The notes under the pieces are model-generated. The model did not search any database and was not told the DNA's origin. It saw nothing but the letters and a program-made list of their open reading frames with translations. A stretch of 64,000 nucleotides of DNA from an uncultured Bacteroidales bacterium. Lineage in GTDB: Bacteria; Bacteroidota; Bacteroidia; Bacteroidales; Paludibacteraceae. The position numbers and the translations under genes are program-made. The DNA is taken from positions 1 to 64,000 of the forward strand of contig ONIM01000004.1 in assembly GCA_900317885.1 (NCBI GenBank), given 5' to 3'. This document shows, piece after piece, positions 25,651-34,306 of this stretch. Within the stretch, counting starts at the first letter, position 1, and the number at the start of each line of letters is the position of its first letter.

Positions 25651-28600
25651 TCATTTAACCACCTGACCTTGCGCATTATAACGCACGCCGTTCTTAATAA
25701 TAATGAGCTGCCCGTTTTCGATGCGTTTCTCGCTCTTGAGAGCCTCAGCCGCATTCTCCATGCCGGTAGCCTGCTGCTCTTCATTGAAGATGAAGCGTAG
25801 TTTCTTCGGTGCGTAAGCTGCTCCACCGCTGACGGTGAGGTAAGCTTTGTGCGCCGGTATAGTGCCCGTGAACTCGTAGAAACCAACGCCAGTTACACTA
25901 TTGTCGGTCGAATGTCCGGAGAGTACGTAGCAGTTTGCCGGGGCAGCTGTTTCGAAGTCAACACCATGCAGGTCATTGTCCGCGCTGATGGTAACAGCGG
26001 CTGCGTCTGTCGGGGTGAGGACTACCGATGCAGAGGTCGATTTGAGGATAACTGCCGTGTTAGCAGGCAGTACTTCGCCAGCGTTCACTACTTTTGTCAA
26101 GTTCATATCACTACCGCTGATCGTAGCCACATATGCTTCTGTTCCAGTAGGGAGCATGTATTTCTGCGTTTCGTTATAGTGGGTGCTATAATAAACGCCT
26201 GCATGATCCGGATCCTCCTTAGCAGAAATAGGATACGTCGGAGTTAGGCTAAGAGCAGTCAGAGCCGCCAACGGTGCGTCCTTCTTGGCAGCAGGTGCAC
26301 GTTTAGGAGCCGCACCTCCACCAGTAGAATTTATGTAGATAACTACAGCTGTCTGATTGGGGACATCGTATTCAACAACCGCCTCTCCGGCAGCCACCTG
26401 AGCCGGGGTGAAACTATGAACTCCCGCTTCGGTTCTGATTTTCACTTTGAGTAAGCAGCCAGCTTGTATAGAGCCGTTAATTTTGAAACTTCCCGTTCCT
26501 TGCGGAAGTTCAAAACTAATGGTGTTATGAAGGTTTTCATTCCATCCCGGATGTCCGAAAGCATAGCAATCCAATGCTGCTTGAACCATTTCATCTGATA
26601 TAACCTGTCCTATCTGTATTTGCTGAGTAGTAGCGTCGTACGTGGCGTTGTTAGCAATCGAGCTATTGGTCGATGGGTCAGAAGCAAAGTTTACAGAAGA
26701 AGTCAAAGCAATTGCAGTCGGTTTGATGTGAACAGGAATCTCGATTACTTTGTATTCTCCATTCATATCTCCATCTTCATAGCGTGCATAACGCACTCTA
26801 AATACATCATCACCTGCGGTCAGTGCGCGAAGTTTCGTCTCTGCCTGGATGCTGGCTACATAATGTTTACGCGAACCCCAAATAGAGAAACTCGGAGCAT
26901 AGCCGACCGTCGGGTCGCTCTTCTCACGTAATTCCATCCAAGGCACCTCTTGACCGGTTTCCAGTTCAAATTTATAGTCTTCCGGCACTAATTGACCGGC
27001 ATCAGGACCTGAGGTAAAGGCCAATACACATTCTTTAGTTGCAGCTTTACCGAATACCACATGGATGGTAAACGTTATACTTGCAGGTTTGTAATCCTCA
27101 TTTCCATCTGTATGAGCAGTAACGACTGCGTCTCCAAGACCATTCACAGTAAATTCGAAACTATTACCAGAAGTCTTGGTAAGGGTAATAACGTCATTAT
27201 TGGGAACGGAGTACGTCATCGTAAGACCTTTTTCAGTTGGAGTAGCCCAATCTATAAAAGGTTGACCTTGATAATACTTGACCCCATTATTCACATAGAG
27301 AAAATATTCGGTACTTGGATAATAATAAGTTCCCGGTTTAAACAACTCACCATACTTATCTTTTACGATGGTTGCCTCTGTCAGTTCATCGCTTCCATTT
27401 AAGAATTTAAGTTCCGGAACCTCTCTTGTGTCGCTTGGATCAGAATAATCTATTGTAAATGCAACGTATGTGATGTAATCAACGGATGCATTCGCCAAAT
27501 CAACAGAGAAAGAAGCGTCACCTGTCCAAATAAGTTTGTTGGCAGTAGCAGTCCAACCGGACTCAGCCGGTAGATTCGTATTGTCCAAGTCAACTATACC
27601 GGCTATAACAATACGCGTCAATCTACCCGTTTCAGGAGCAAAAGTAAGTGTTCCATTTCCGCTGACGGTCATAGTAACTTTGTCATTTTGACTATCATAG
27701 AGGAAATGACTATAATCACCGTCTTCCGGAGCTGTTACAGTAGCTACAATACCTTCAATCGTCTGATTTTGTTCCGAAACTATTCCGTTATACGCTAACA
27801 GGGACAGATTGCTCTCTACAAGTTCTGATTTATCCCACTTAACATCCGCTTGAGCATCCGGATCTGCCGCAAGAGTAAACACGATGGAAAAAATCGGTCC
27901 GGAAGTGAGATTCTTAGAACTATTCGACTTCAACACTACGGACTCTGCACCATCTTCATCATCACTTGTCCATGTGAGTTGGCTATTCGTAAAGCTCCAT
28001 CCGGATTCCGGCACAAGATCCGGATCGGGACCTTCATAATTCCAGTTAATGACAATGCGCGTTAATCTACCTGATTCGGGAGTAAAAATGAGCGATCCGT
28101 CATTATACATGGAGAAGCCACAATAGTTGTAGGGATCCGGTTGATAGAAGAAATAACAATAATCGACAGATTGATTCGGGCAACTATTCGTTACTCTGAT
28201 TGTGTTAATCGTTTGAAAATCGTTCGTAGGGACATTGACCGTTGCGAGGTCATCTGTATTCCATGTAATCGTAGAAACCAAATGGGTCGGCACATCAGGC
28301 TCCGGCTCTTCTGTTACGAAAGTAAAGTCAATGGATGTTATATCGCTTACAGAAGCAGCCAGAACAACAGAAGCGGCATTTCCTGTCCATGACAATGTAT
28401 GTTCTGTTTCGCCCCAACTCCAGCCATTTGTATATATACCATATTCATTAGTGGTGTGAATAACAATGCTTGCCAAGTTGCCAAAAGGAGAGGAGAATGT
28501 GAACGTTCCGTCAGCTTCAAGATAGATATTGCCATTATTGGCATTACTATCATAATAGAAATCGCTATTATCATCACTTCCGAGAGCGGTAGCTGTGGCT

Positions 28601-29178
28601 GTAATGCCATTAATCGTCTGGGACATTGGCTCGCCTTGTCCATGCCACTGAGAAATGTTGATACTTGCAAGGTCTGACAGATTCCAAGAAGTAGAAGCAG
28701 GCACAGAAACAACGGTAAAGTCGATAGAAGTAATGTAGCTAATATTGGCATAACCTTCATCGTTACCTAAAACCGCAGAAGCGGCATTACCTATCCATGA
28801 TAAAGTATGCGATGTAGTATTTTCACTCCAACCTTCACCAAATCCGGATGCGGATCCTGCTTCATCCAAGTGGATTACAATACTTGTCAGCTTACCCAAA
28901 GAAGTAGCAAACGTAATCGTACCGCCATTATCAAGAGAGATATAGGAATAATAGGGTTCTTCATAATCCCGATAATAGAAACCGCTATAATCCTCACTTC
29001 CGGGAGCGGTGGCTGTAACAGTGATGCCACTAATTGTCATGGACATTGGCTCGCCATTTCCTTGATACTGGGAAATACCGACACTTTGTACGGCGGCCTG
29101 ATTCCACGTGATTTGCGTTGCCCAAGAGCTGACGGTTAGCGCCAGGAGGGCAATGAGTAAAGTAATTGTTTTTCTCAT
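25651..29178 (-). CDS. Secreted repeat protein with four related N-terminal domains
   Basis: An 1175-aa protein with signal peptide MRKTITLLIALLALTVSSWA. Residues about 22-510 hold four related units. Each starts like 'ITWNxxxLxxxxIxxxxGNGE', has a 'GxxTFxxxxGxLTxIVIH' core, and ends 'LSWTGNAASVVL...ITSIDFT'. An Ig-like part follows ('FEFTVNGLGDAVVTAHTDG'). Near residue 1040 comes a beta domain with 'LPTGTEAYVATISG' and 'AGEVLPANTAVILKS', common at the ends of Bacteroidales secreted proteins. The tail is 'NGQLIIIKNGVRYNAQGQV', the short sorting-like tail. The DNA looks A+T-richer than its neighbours. Ligand and function are unknown. Confidence 0.85.
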   Translation of the reverse strand: MRKTITLLIALLALTVSSWATQITWNQAAVQSVGISQYQGNGEPMSMTISGITVTATAPGSEDYSGFYYRDYEEPYYSYISLDNGGTITFATSLGKLTSIVIHLDEAGSASGFGEGWSENTTSHTLSWIGNAASAVLGNDEGYANISYITSIDFTVVSVPASTSWNLSDLASINISQWHGQGEPMSQTINGITATATALGSDDNSDFYYDSNANNGNIYLEADGTFTFSSPFGNLASIVIHTTNEYGIYTNGWSWGETEHTLSWTGNAASVVLAASVSDITSIDFTFVTEEPEPDVPTHLVSTITWNTDDLATVNVPTNDFQTINTIRVTNSCPNQSVDYCYFFYQPDPYNYCGFSMYNDGSLIFTPESGRLTRIVINWNYEGPDPDLVPESGWSFTNSQLTWTSDDEDGAESVVLKSNSSKNLTSGPIFSIVFTLAADPDAQADVKWDKSELVESNLSLLAYNGIVSEQNQTIEGIVATVTAPEDGDYSHFLYDSQNDKVTMTVSGNGTLTFAPETGRLTRIVIAGIVDLDNTNLPAESGWTATANKLIWTGDASFSVDLANASVDYITYVAFTIDYSDPSDTREVPELKFLNGSDELTEATIVKDKYGELFKPGTYYYPSTEYFLYVNNGVKYYQGQPFIDWATPTEKGLTMTYSVPNNDVITLTKTSGNSFEFTVNGLGDAVVTAHTDGNEDYKPASITFTIHVVFGKAATKECVLAFTSGPDAGQLVPEDYKFELETGQEVPWMELREKSDPTVGYAPSFSIWGSRKHYVASIQAETKLRALTAGDDVFRVRYARYEDGDMNGEYKVIEIPVHIKPTAIALTSSVNFASDPSTNSSIANNATYDATTQQIQIGQVISDEMVQAALDCYAFGHPGWNENLHNTISFELPQGTGSFKINGSIQAGCLLKVKIRTEAGVHSFTPAQVAAGEAVVEYDVPNQTAVVIYINSTGGGAAPKRAPAAKKDAPLAALTALSLTPTYPISAKEDPDHAGVYYSTHYNETQKYMLPTGTEAYVATISGSDMNLTKVVNAGEVLPANTAVILKSTSASVVLTPTDAAAVTISADNDLHGVDFETAAPANCYVLSGHSTDNSVTGVGFYEFTGTIPAHKAYLTVSGGAAYAPKKLRFIFNEEQQATGMENAAEALKSEKRIENGQLIIIKNGVRYNAQGQVVK

Positions 29179-29213
29179 AAAATTAAATTTTTGTTAGTAT
29201 TAATAAAATGAAA

Positions 29214-29396
29214 TTATTGCTTGTTATTTTTCTTTTCGGGCGTACGCGCGGGCGTATTGTCGGCAGTGTCGGAATTGTCAGAAGAGAACAACTCCTCGAT
29301 CACCTCCTTGGTAAAGTCTTTCGCTTCCTGATGGCGATGCTGCGAAACGGAGGATGATTCCTGTGTAGATTGATTGTTATTTTTCTTGTTTTCCAT
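29214..29396 (-). CDS. Small hydrophilic protein, 60 aa
   Basis: Starting at ATG 29396 the product is MENKKNNNQSTQESSSVSQH followed by 'EAKDFTKEVIEELFSS' and a charged end (ARTPEKKNNKQ). It is rich in Asn, Ser and Glu, with one short amphipathic helix and no signal peptide or domain I recognise. An in-frame extension to 29477 would translate a terminator hairpin and is rejected. It is 35 bases upstream of the 1175-aa secreted protein, in the same direction. A role linked to that protein is possible but unproven. Confidence 0.5.
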   Translation of the reverse strand: MENKKNNNQSTQESSSVSQHRHQEAKDFTKEVIEELFSSDNSDTADNTPARTPEKKNNKQ

Positions 29397-29413
29397 GCCC
29401 TCAAAAATGGAAC

Positions 29414-29442
29414 AAAAAAAGCACCCGATTGAATTCGGGTGC
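29414..29442 (-). terminator. Intrinsic terminator or attenuator before the 60-aa gene
   Basis: On the minus strand, GCACCCGA and TCGGGTGC form a perfect 8-bp stem followed by seven T. It ends transcription from the MATE-pepD-AraC unit, or acts as an attenuator for the genes starting only 18 bases further on. I see no consensus promoter between it and the 60-aa gene. Confidence 0.75.
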
Positions 29443-29684
29443 AAGAGTAGTGTAAATCTCCGAAATTGCTTTTGCAAAAGCGGACAATTATTTTACAGAA
29501 TCGGACAAAGTGCTATTTATTAAGAAAAAAACCTATAAAACCCCTTGTCGTTTGTAAGCCAGGCGGGCTTTTATGCCTTAGGAGAGTATGCCGCACTGTG
29601 AGCGAGCTCCCGGTCGTCATACCCCCTAATTCACACTCATTACGGAGTTACAAACGCCTACGGACATAAACCTAAAAAACAACA
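29443..29684. other. Intergenic stretch without a recognisable gene
   Basis: It holds a GCTTTTGCAAAAGC palindrome (29467-29480) and otherwise nothing I can name. It would be the 3' untranslated part of the AraC-type regulator transcript, or it contains an unrecognised promoter for the 60-aa gene. Confidence 0.4.
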
Positions 29685-31370
29685 CTATCCCTTTCCGCGG
29701 TTTAAACGGTAGTCAGAAGGGGACATTCCGACGTTTTGGGTGAAGGTTCTGGTGAACGAACTATGGTCGTCGAAGCCACAGCAGTTACCTACTTCCACGA
29801 TAGGAATATCGAGATCCTGGAGCAACATGATCCGTGCCTGCTCGAGCTGGATGCGCATCATATATCGCTTGGCACCTTCGCCCGTCAGATATTTCACTTT
29901 GCGGTTGAGCGTCTTGGGCGACATGCACATCTTATCAGCAATCTGAGTGACCGTAACCGCCTGATGATCCATCATTTGCGTGACGGAGAGGATGAGTTTC
30001 TTGAGGAAGAGTTTATCCTCCTGCGTCAAATATTCCACATCTTCTTCCGGTTTCGGTTCGGGTCCGGGAGCAGGTTCGGGTGCAGGAGAACGACGCGCTT
30101 CGTTGAGTTCCGTCATGACGGTACTCAACAGCTCGTTAGTCTTGCTCTGGCGGCGTCGGAACCAGATGAGCGAACCTACTATACAGAGGATCGCGCCTAC
30201 GCCTACCGCTACTCCTATACCGGCGAGGCGGTGGTTGCTGCGGGTGAGTTGCTCCTTCTCTTTCACCAACTCGTCGCGGCCGAACTCGGCGTTGAAGCGG
30301 GCTAACTGCTCCGCCGTAGCATGCGAATAGAGCGAGTCTTTGAGCTGATGGTAGCGCTCCAGATGGACGCGTGCGGCGTCGGGATTAGACTTATAGAGGA
30401 TCTCGTATATCGCGCGCTGGGCATACGCCTCATTATAGGGATTGCCAATCCGGCGGCATATATCTATCGCCTCGGAGAGGTACGTCACCGCCTCTTCCTC
30501 ATGCCCCAGACCACTCGCCGCCTGACCGCGTTTATTCAAGGCTATCGCTAACGACAGCTGGTCGCCCGTCTCACGGAAATACGGTACTACGTCCGCCAAT
30601 ATATGCTCCGCTTCGTCGTTACGGTTCAGGGCCAGGAGGATAGATGCCTTCTGGGTGAGCCGGACCGCCATCTTATACCGGTTACCCGTAGAGGACTCGA
30701 TAAGGCACGCACTGTCGGCATAAAGCAGCGCCTGCTCTTTATGCTCGAGGCGGTTCTCTATCTCACTCGCCATGCCGTATATTACCGCCATCCGGGAAGG
30801 ATTATTCGCCTTCTTGGCATAGGTGATCGCCCGGAGGCTATACCCCTCCGCTTCCTCGGGATTACCCGCCGCCAGAAGTGTTCCGGCGATCGTGTTCAGG
30901 GACGAAGAGATACGATCCGGATCGCCGCTCTTGCTGTCGAGTTGGTAGCAGCGGCGCATATAATGCAGCGCCTCTTCGTACTTCGATTGCCGCATATAGG
31001 CGAGTCCTAACATCGCCAGGTTGTCGGAGATGGATTTCTCGTCGGCGTACTCCATCAGTTCGAGCGCGCGGAGGAGGTTCTTCTCGGCACGCGGGTAGTC
31101 CTGCTCGGCGTAGTACCACTCGCCCGCCCAGTACCATACGAGGGCTTTCATGGTGTCAAGCGGCGTAGCGTCCGTAAAGACCACCGGCTCGTCCATAAAC
31201 TCCTCTTCATCCATATAGGCGAAGAACTCCCTCGCCGTTTTCAGCCCGGGCTTATGGTCAAACTGCTCCAGCAGGGTGTCTATCTTCTCCGGCTCCTTCC
31301 GGTCGGTCGCCATGACGGCCACCACGCAAAGCGAGAGGACGAGTAGCGAAAATAGTTTTTTCATGATCAT
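29685..31370 (-). CDS. TPR membrane protein with C-terminal AraC-type DNA-binding domain
   Basis: A 561-aa predicted one-component regulator. An N-terminal signal/anchor (MKKLFSLLVLSLCVVAVMA) is followed by about seven TPR units (residues 70-340, such as 'ISDNLAMLGLAYMRQSKYEE'). A coiled segment leads to a transmembrane helix (about 372-394, GIGVAVGVGAILCIVGSLIW). A Pro-rich linker (SPAPEPAPGPEPKPEED) and an AraC-type helix-turn-helix pair follow, with 'VTQIADKMCMSPKTLNRKV' and 'IVEVGNCCGFDDHSSFTRTF'. A periplasmic TPR sensor would thus be linked across the inner membrane to a cytoplasmic DNA-binding domain. It lies 11 bases after pepD; the target genes are unknown. Confidence 0.88.
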   Translation of the reverse strand: MIMKKLFSLLVLSLCVVAVMATDRKEPEKIDTLLEQFDHKPGLKTAREFFAYMDEEEFMDEPVVFTDATPLDTMKALVWYWAGEWYYAEQDYPRAEKNLLRALELMEYADEKSISDNLAMLGLAYMRQSKYEEALHYMRRCYQLDSKSGDPDRISSSLNTIAGTLLAAGNPEEAEGYSLRAITYAKKANNPSRMAVIYGMASEIENRLEHKEQALLYADSACLIESSTGNRYKMAVRLTQKASILLALNRNDEAEHILADVVPYFRETGDQLSLAIALNKRGQAASGLGHEEEAVTYLSEAIDICRRIGNPYNEAYAQRAIYEILYKSNPDAARVHLERYHQLKDSLYSHATAEQLARFNAEFGRDELVKEKEQLTRSNHRLAGIGVAVGVGAILCIVGSLIWFRRRQSKTNELLSTVMTELNEARRSPAPEPAPGPEPKPEEDVEYLTQEDKLFLKKLILSVTQMMDHQAVTVTQIADKMCMSPKTLNRKVKYLTGEGAKRYMMRIQLEQARIMLLQDLDIPIVEVGNCCGFDDHSSFTRTFTQNVGMSPSDYRLNRGKG

Positions 31371-31381
31371 AGATGATTATA

Positions 31382-32845
31382 TTACAGCGTTTTGAGGATC
31401 CTGCAGAGCCAGGCGTAGCAGCGATCGGTGGAGGGGATGGAGAGACGCTCCTGCGGGGAGTGGACGCCGTACATCTGCGGACCGATGGATACCATGTCGA
31501 GATAGGGGTACTTCTCGAGGAAGAGTCCGCACTCCAGACCGGCATGGATCGCCAGCACTTTGGGCTCGGATTGGAAGAGGTCGATATAGGCTTTCTTGGT
31601 GATGTCCAGAAGCGGCGAAGAGGGGTTGGGAGTCCATCCGGGGTACCCGTCGCCGTGGGTCACTTCGTCGCAAGCCATAGAGAGCGCCTGCTCCACGACC
31701 CATTTGAGATGGTGCTTGGAGGATTCTTTGGAAGACCGCTGGGAGGTGTTGACCTCTATATATGATCGACCATGCATGGTCGATTCTTGCTTCATCTTGA
31801 TGGAGGCGAGATTGGTGGAGGTCTCGACGAGGCCGGGGATGTCGTGACTCATGGCGATCATGCCGTGGGGGCACTCGCAAAGCGCCATGACGAGGCGATA
31901 CGCCTTATCGGCAGGGATAAAGGTCTCGGGCATATCGGTTGTCTCAAGGTCGAGGCGCATGTCTGTCTCTACGGCGCCGAAGACCTGCTCCATCTGCGCT
32001 ACGAAATGGTTCCACTCAATGCGTATCTGCTCCTTGAAAGCCATAGGGATGGCGATGACGGCTTCCGCTTCGCGGGCGATCGCATTACGGAGGTTACCGC
32101 CGTTGATAGACGCGAGCCGGACCTCGGTCTGGGGCATGATACGCGCGAGGAACCAGACGAGGATCTGGTTAGCGTTGGCGCGACCTTTGTTGATATCGTC
32201 GCCGGAGTGGCCGCCGAGCAATCCCGATACGCTTAAGCGGATTGGGATTGCATTTAGGATTTCAGATTTAGGATTTATGATTTGGGGTTCGTAGTGCATT
32301 TTCGCCAAGGTGTCGATGCCGCCGGCGCAGCCGATGAAGATCTGGCCGTCGTCCTCGGAGTCGAGATTGATGAGACGCTTGTGGCGGAGCATGCCGTCCC
32401 GGAGCTTCATAGCGCCGGTGAGTCCGGTCTCTTCATCGACCGTGAAGAGACACTCGATAGCGGGGTGCTGAAGTTCGGGGTCGGTGATGGCAGCGAGCGC
32501 CATAGAGATACCGATACCGTCGTCACCGCCGAGGGTGGTGCCTTTGGCTTTGAGCCACTCGCCGTCGATATAGGTCTCGATAGGATCGGTCATGAAATCA
32601 TGGGAGACATCGCCGTTCTTCTCACAGACCATATCCATGTGCGCCTGGAGGATGACGCCCTCGCGGTCCTCGTAACCGGGGGTGGCGGGGACACGCATGA
32701 TGACGTTCATCGCCTCATCGGCGACACACTCGATACCATGGGCAGCGGCGAAAGACTGCAGCCAGCGGCTGATTTGCTCCTCGTGCTTGGAGGGACGGGG
32801 GACTCGACAAATCTGAGCAAAGATGTCAAATACTTTTTGATTCAT
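31382..32845 (-). CDS. pepD: Aminoacyl-histidine dipeptidase (M20 family)
   Basis: A 487-aa zinc dipeptidase of the PepD (carnosinase-like) group, which cleaves dipeptides such as Xaa-His. It opens 'IFAQICRVPRPSKHEEQIS'; the metal-binding HxD is in 'LQAHMDMVCEKN' and the catalytic Glu in 'TVDEETGLTGA'. It is probably cytoplasmic. Two repeat elements are translated in frame: a tandem tract encoding IINPKSEILN (32241-32287) and a 20-bp palindrome encoding STMHGRSY (31765-31784). It overlaps the upstream MATE gene by 20 bases, so the two are co-transcribed. Confidence 0.93.
   Translation of the reverse strand: MNQKVFDIFAQICRVPRPSKHEEQISRWLQSFAAAHGIECVADEAMNVIMRVPATPGYEDREGVILQAHMDMVCEKNGDVSHDFMTDPIETYIDGEWLKAKGTTLGGDDGIGISMALAAITDPELQHPAIECLFTVDEETGLTGAMKLRDGMLRHKRLINLDSEDDGQIFIGCAGGIDTLAKMHYEPQIINPKSEILNAIPIRLSVSGLLGGHSGDDINKGRANANQILVWFLARIMPQTEVRLASINGGNLRNAIAREAEAVIAIPMAFKEQIRIEWNHFVAQMEQVFGAVETDMRLDLETTDMPETFIPADKAYRLVMALCECPHGMIAMSHDIPGLVETSTNLASIKMKQESTMHGRSYIEVNTSQRSSKESSKHHLKWVVEQALSMACDEVTHGDGYPGWTPNPSSPLLDITKKAYIDLFQSEPKVLAIHAGLECGLFLEKYPYLDMVSIGPQMYGVHSPQERLSIPSTDRCYAWLCRILKTL
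31765..31784. repeat. 20-bp perfect palindrome with ACCATGCATGGT-like core, inside pepD
   Basis: ATCGACCATGCATGGTCGAT is a perfect palindrome within coding sequence. A copy with two symmetric changes (ATCAACCATGCATGGTTGAT) is in the TonB receptor gene at 41273. Confidence 0.75.
32241..32287. repeat. Tandem repeat, GGATTT class, translated in frame
   Basis: Several TTAGGATTT/ATTTAGGATTTC units encode 'PQIINPKSEILNAIP' in a loop of PepD. It is related to the CAAATCT and TCCAAT tracts elsewhere. Confidence 0.7.
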
Positions 32846-34232
32846 ATTTCAGTCGTTTTAGTTGTCTATTAAACCGTATGTGAAAGAGGACGGCCGGGAT
32901 CGCCAGAGCGATGACGAACGCCAACCACATACCTTTGGCGCCAAGGCCGAGGGGGAACGTCAGATATAATCCGAGCGGAAGTCCGACGGCTATATAGGCG
33001 AAGAGGGCGATGCGCATGGGTACGCGTACGTCCTGGATCCCGCGCAGCATAGCGGCTCCGATACATTGCAAGCCGTCCGCGTACTGGAAGAGCGCTCCTA
33101 TCACCAGCAAGGTAGAAGCGATATTCGCCACCTCGGGGTCGCCGGTGAAGATATAGGGTATCTGATACCGGAAGAAAAACATGATACTTGCGCCGATGGT
33201 GTTCATCAGAAGACAGAGGTGGATAGAGGCGGTAGATGCCATTCGCACCGCGTGGAGGTCGCCCTTGCCGAGCTGATGGGAAACGCGGATAGTAGTAGCC
33301 GCTCCGATGCCTTGCGCCAACATAAAGGTGAGGTCGCACATCTGGTTCGCGACGTGGTGCGCCGCTAAGGCTTCCTTGCTGATCCAGCCAATGATGACGA
33401 AGGAGGCGGTGAAGAGGAAGGCCTCCGCAAAAGACTGCAGACCGATAGGCGTACCGATCGCCAGCAGGTGCTCAATCTCGCGGCGGGTGATGAGCCTACG
33501 GCTGACAGAGAGGATATACCTTCGCCAATCCGCCTTCCAAAGCATGGCTACCAGGAAGAAAAGAGGCATTAGCGCCCGGGCGATGAGCGTAGCCCACCCA
33601 GCTCCCTCGGCTCCCATGGGTTCAAAGCCCCAATGACCGAAGATGAAGACCCAGTTAAGAAGAATATTCAGGAGATTACACCCGAGCGTTATCAGCATCG
33701 CGACGAGGGTGTTGCCCAAGCCCTCGAGGAACTGCTTGCAGAAACAGAAGAGCAGAAACGGCACTATTGAGAGCACTATTAATATATAGTACGGGCGCGC
33801 GCACGCGATGACCTCCGGCTCCTGACCGAAATCATCGAGATACGGGATACACGGCGCCAGCAACAAAAGGGACGCCAGGCACATGAGAAAGGTGAAAACG
33901 AGTCCGTTAGAGAGGTACGAAGAGATTTGCGCATGCTTATGGTCTATCTCTTCGTCAGTCGTCCCCTGCTGCAGGAGTTTCTCGAGCCTTCCGTGTACAT
34001 GCCCTACCAGCGGCGTGATGCCCATGACGGCTCCCATGGCAAAGACCATGACGGTAAAGAAGATGGCGTTGGAGAAACTCACCGCCGCCAGATCGGCTGT
34101 ACCGTAATGACCGACCATGATACTATCCGCCAGACCGACCATAGCTGCGCCAAACTGAGTGAGCATGACCGGAAAAGCGACCTTCAGATTTCGCTTGTAG
34201 TATGGTAATATTTCCCGAAATGTATAAGACAT
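32826..34232 (-). CDS. MATE-family multidrug/metabolite exporter
   Basis: A 468-aa inner membrane protein with twelve predicted helices, starting at ATG 34232 (MSYTFREILPYYKRN); the frame extends further but would cross the promoter. The family landmarks are 'FPVMLTQFGAAMVGLADSIM' near the N-terminus and the matching 'GTPIGLQSFAEAFLFTASFV' in the second half. MATE proteins export cationic compounds by Na+ or H+ antiport; the substrate here is unknown. It heads the MATE-pepD-AraC unit and has its own promoter, interleaved with the divergent one for the barrel protein at 34307. Confidence 0.92.
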   Translation of the reverse strand: MSYTFREILPYYKRNLKVAFPVMLTQFGAAMVGLADSIMVGHYGTADLAAVSFSNAIFFTVMVFAMGAVMGITPLVGHVHGRLEKLLQQGTTDEEIDHKHAQISSYLSNGLVFTFLMCLASLLLLAPCIPYLDDFGQEPEVIACARPYYILIVLSIVPFLLFCFCKQFLEGLGNTLVAMLITLGCNLLNILLNWVFIFGHWGFEPMGAEGAGWATLIARALMPLFFLVAMLWKADWRRYILSVSRRLITRREIEHLLAIGTPIGLQSFAEAFLFTASFVIIGWISKEALAAHHVANQMCDLTFMLAQGIGAATTIRVSHQLGKGDLHAVRMASTASIHLCLLMNTIGASIMFFFRYQIPYIFTGDPEVANIASTLLVIGALFQYADGLQCIGAAMLRGIQDVRVPMRIALFAYIAVGLPLGLYLTFPLGLGAKGMWLAFVIALAIPAVLFHIRFNRQLKRLKYESKSI

Positions 34233-34248
34233 TGTACAAAATCGAGTG

Positions 34249-34296
34249 CAAAGGTACAATTTTTTTTGCATATTTCAAAAAAAAGCAGTAATTTTG
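34249..34296. promoter_or_regulatory. Interleaved divergent promoter pair
   Basis: Minus strand (MATE): TTTG at 34279-34276 and TACCTTTG at 34256-34249. Plus strand (barrel protein): TTTG at 34265-34268 and TAATTTTG at 34289-34296. Each -33 element lies inside the spacer of the other promoter, so the two probably compete for polymerase. The geometry is the same as at 52649-52696. Confidence 0.78.
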
Positions 34297-34306
34297 CAGC
34301 CAAATT

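Noticed and set aside
29397..29477. 27-residue N-terminal extension of the 60-aa protein
   Set aside because: It would read through the terminator hairpin at 29414-29442; the internal ATG 29396 is more likely.
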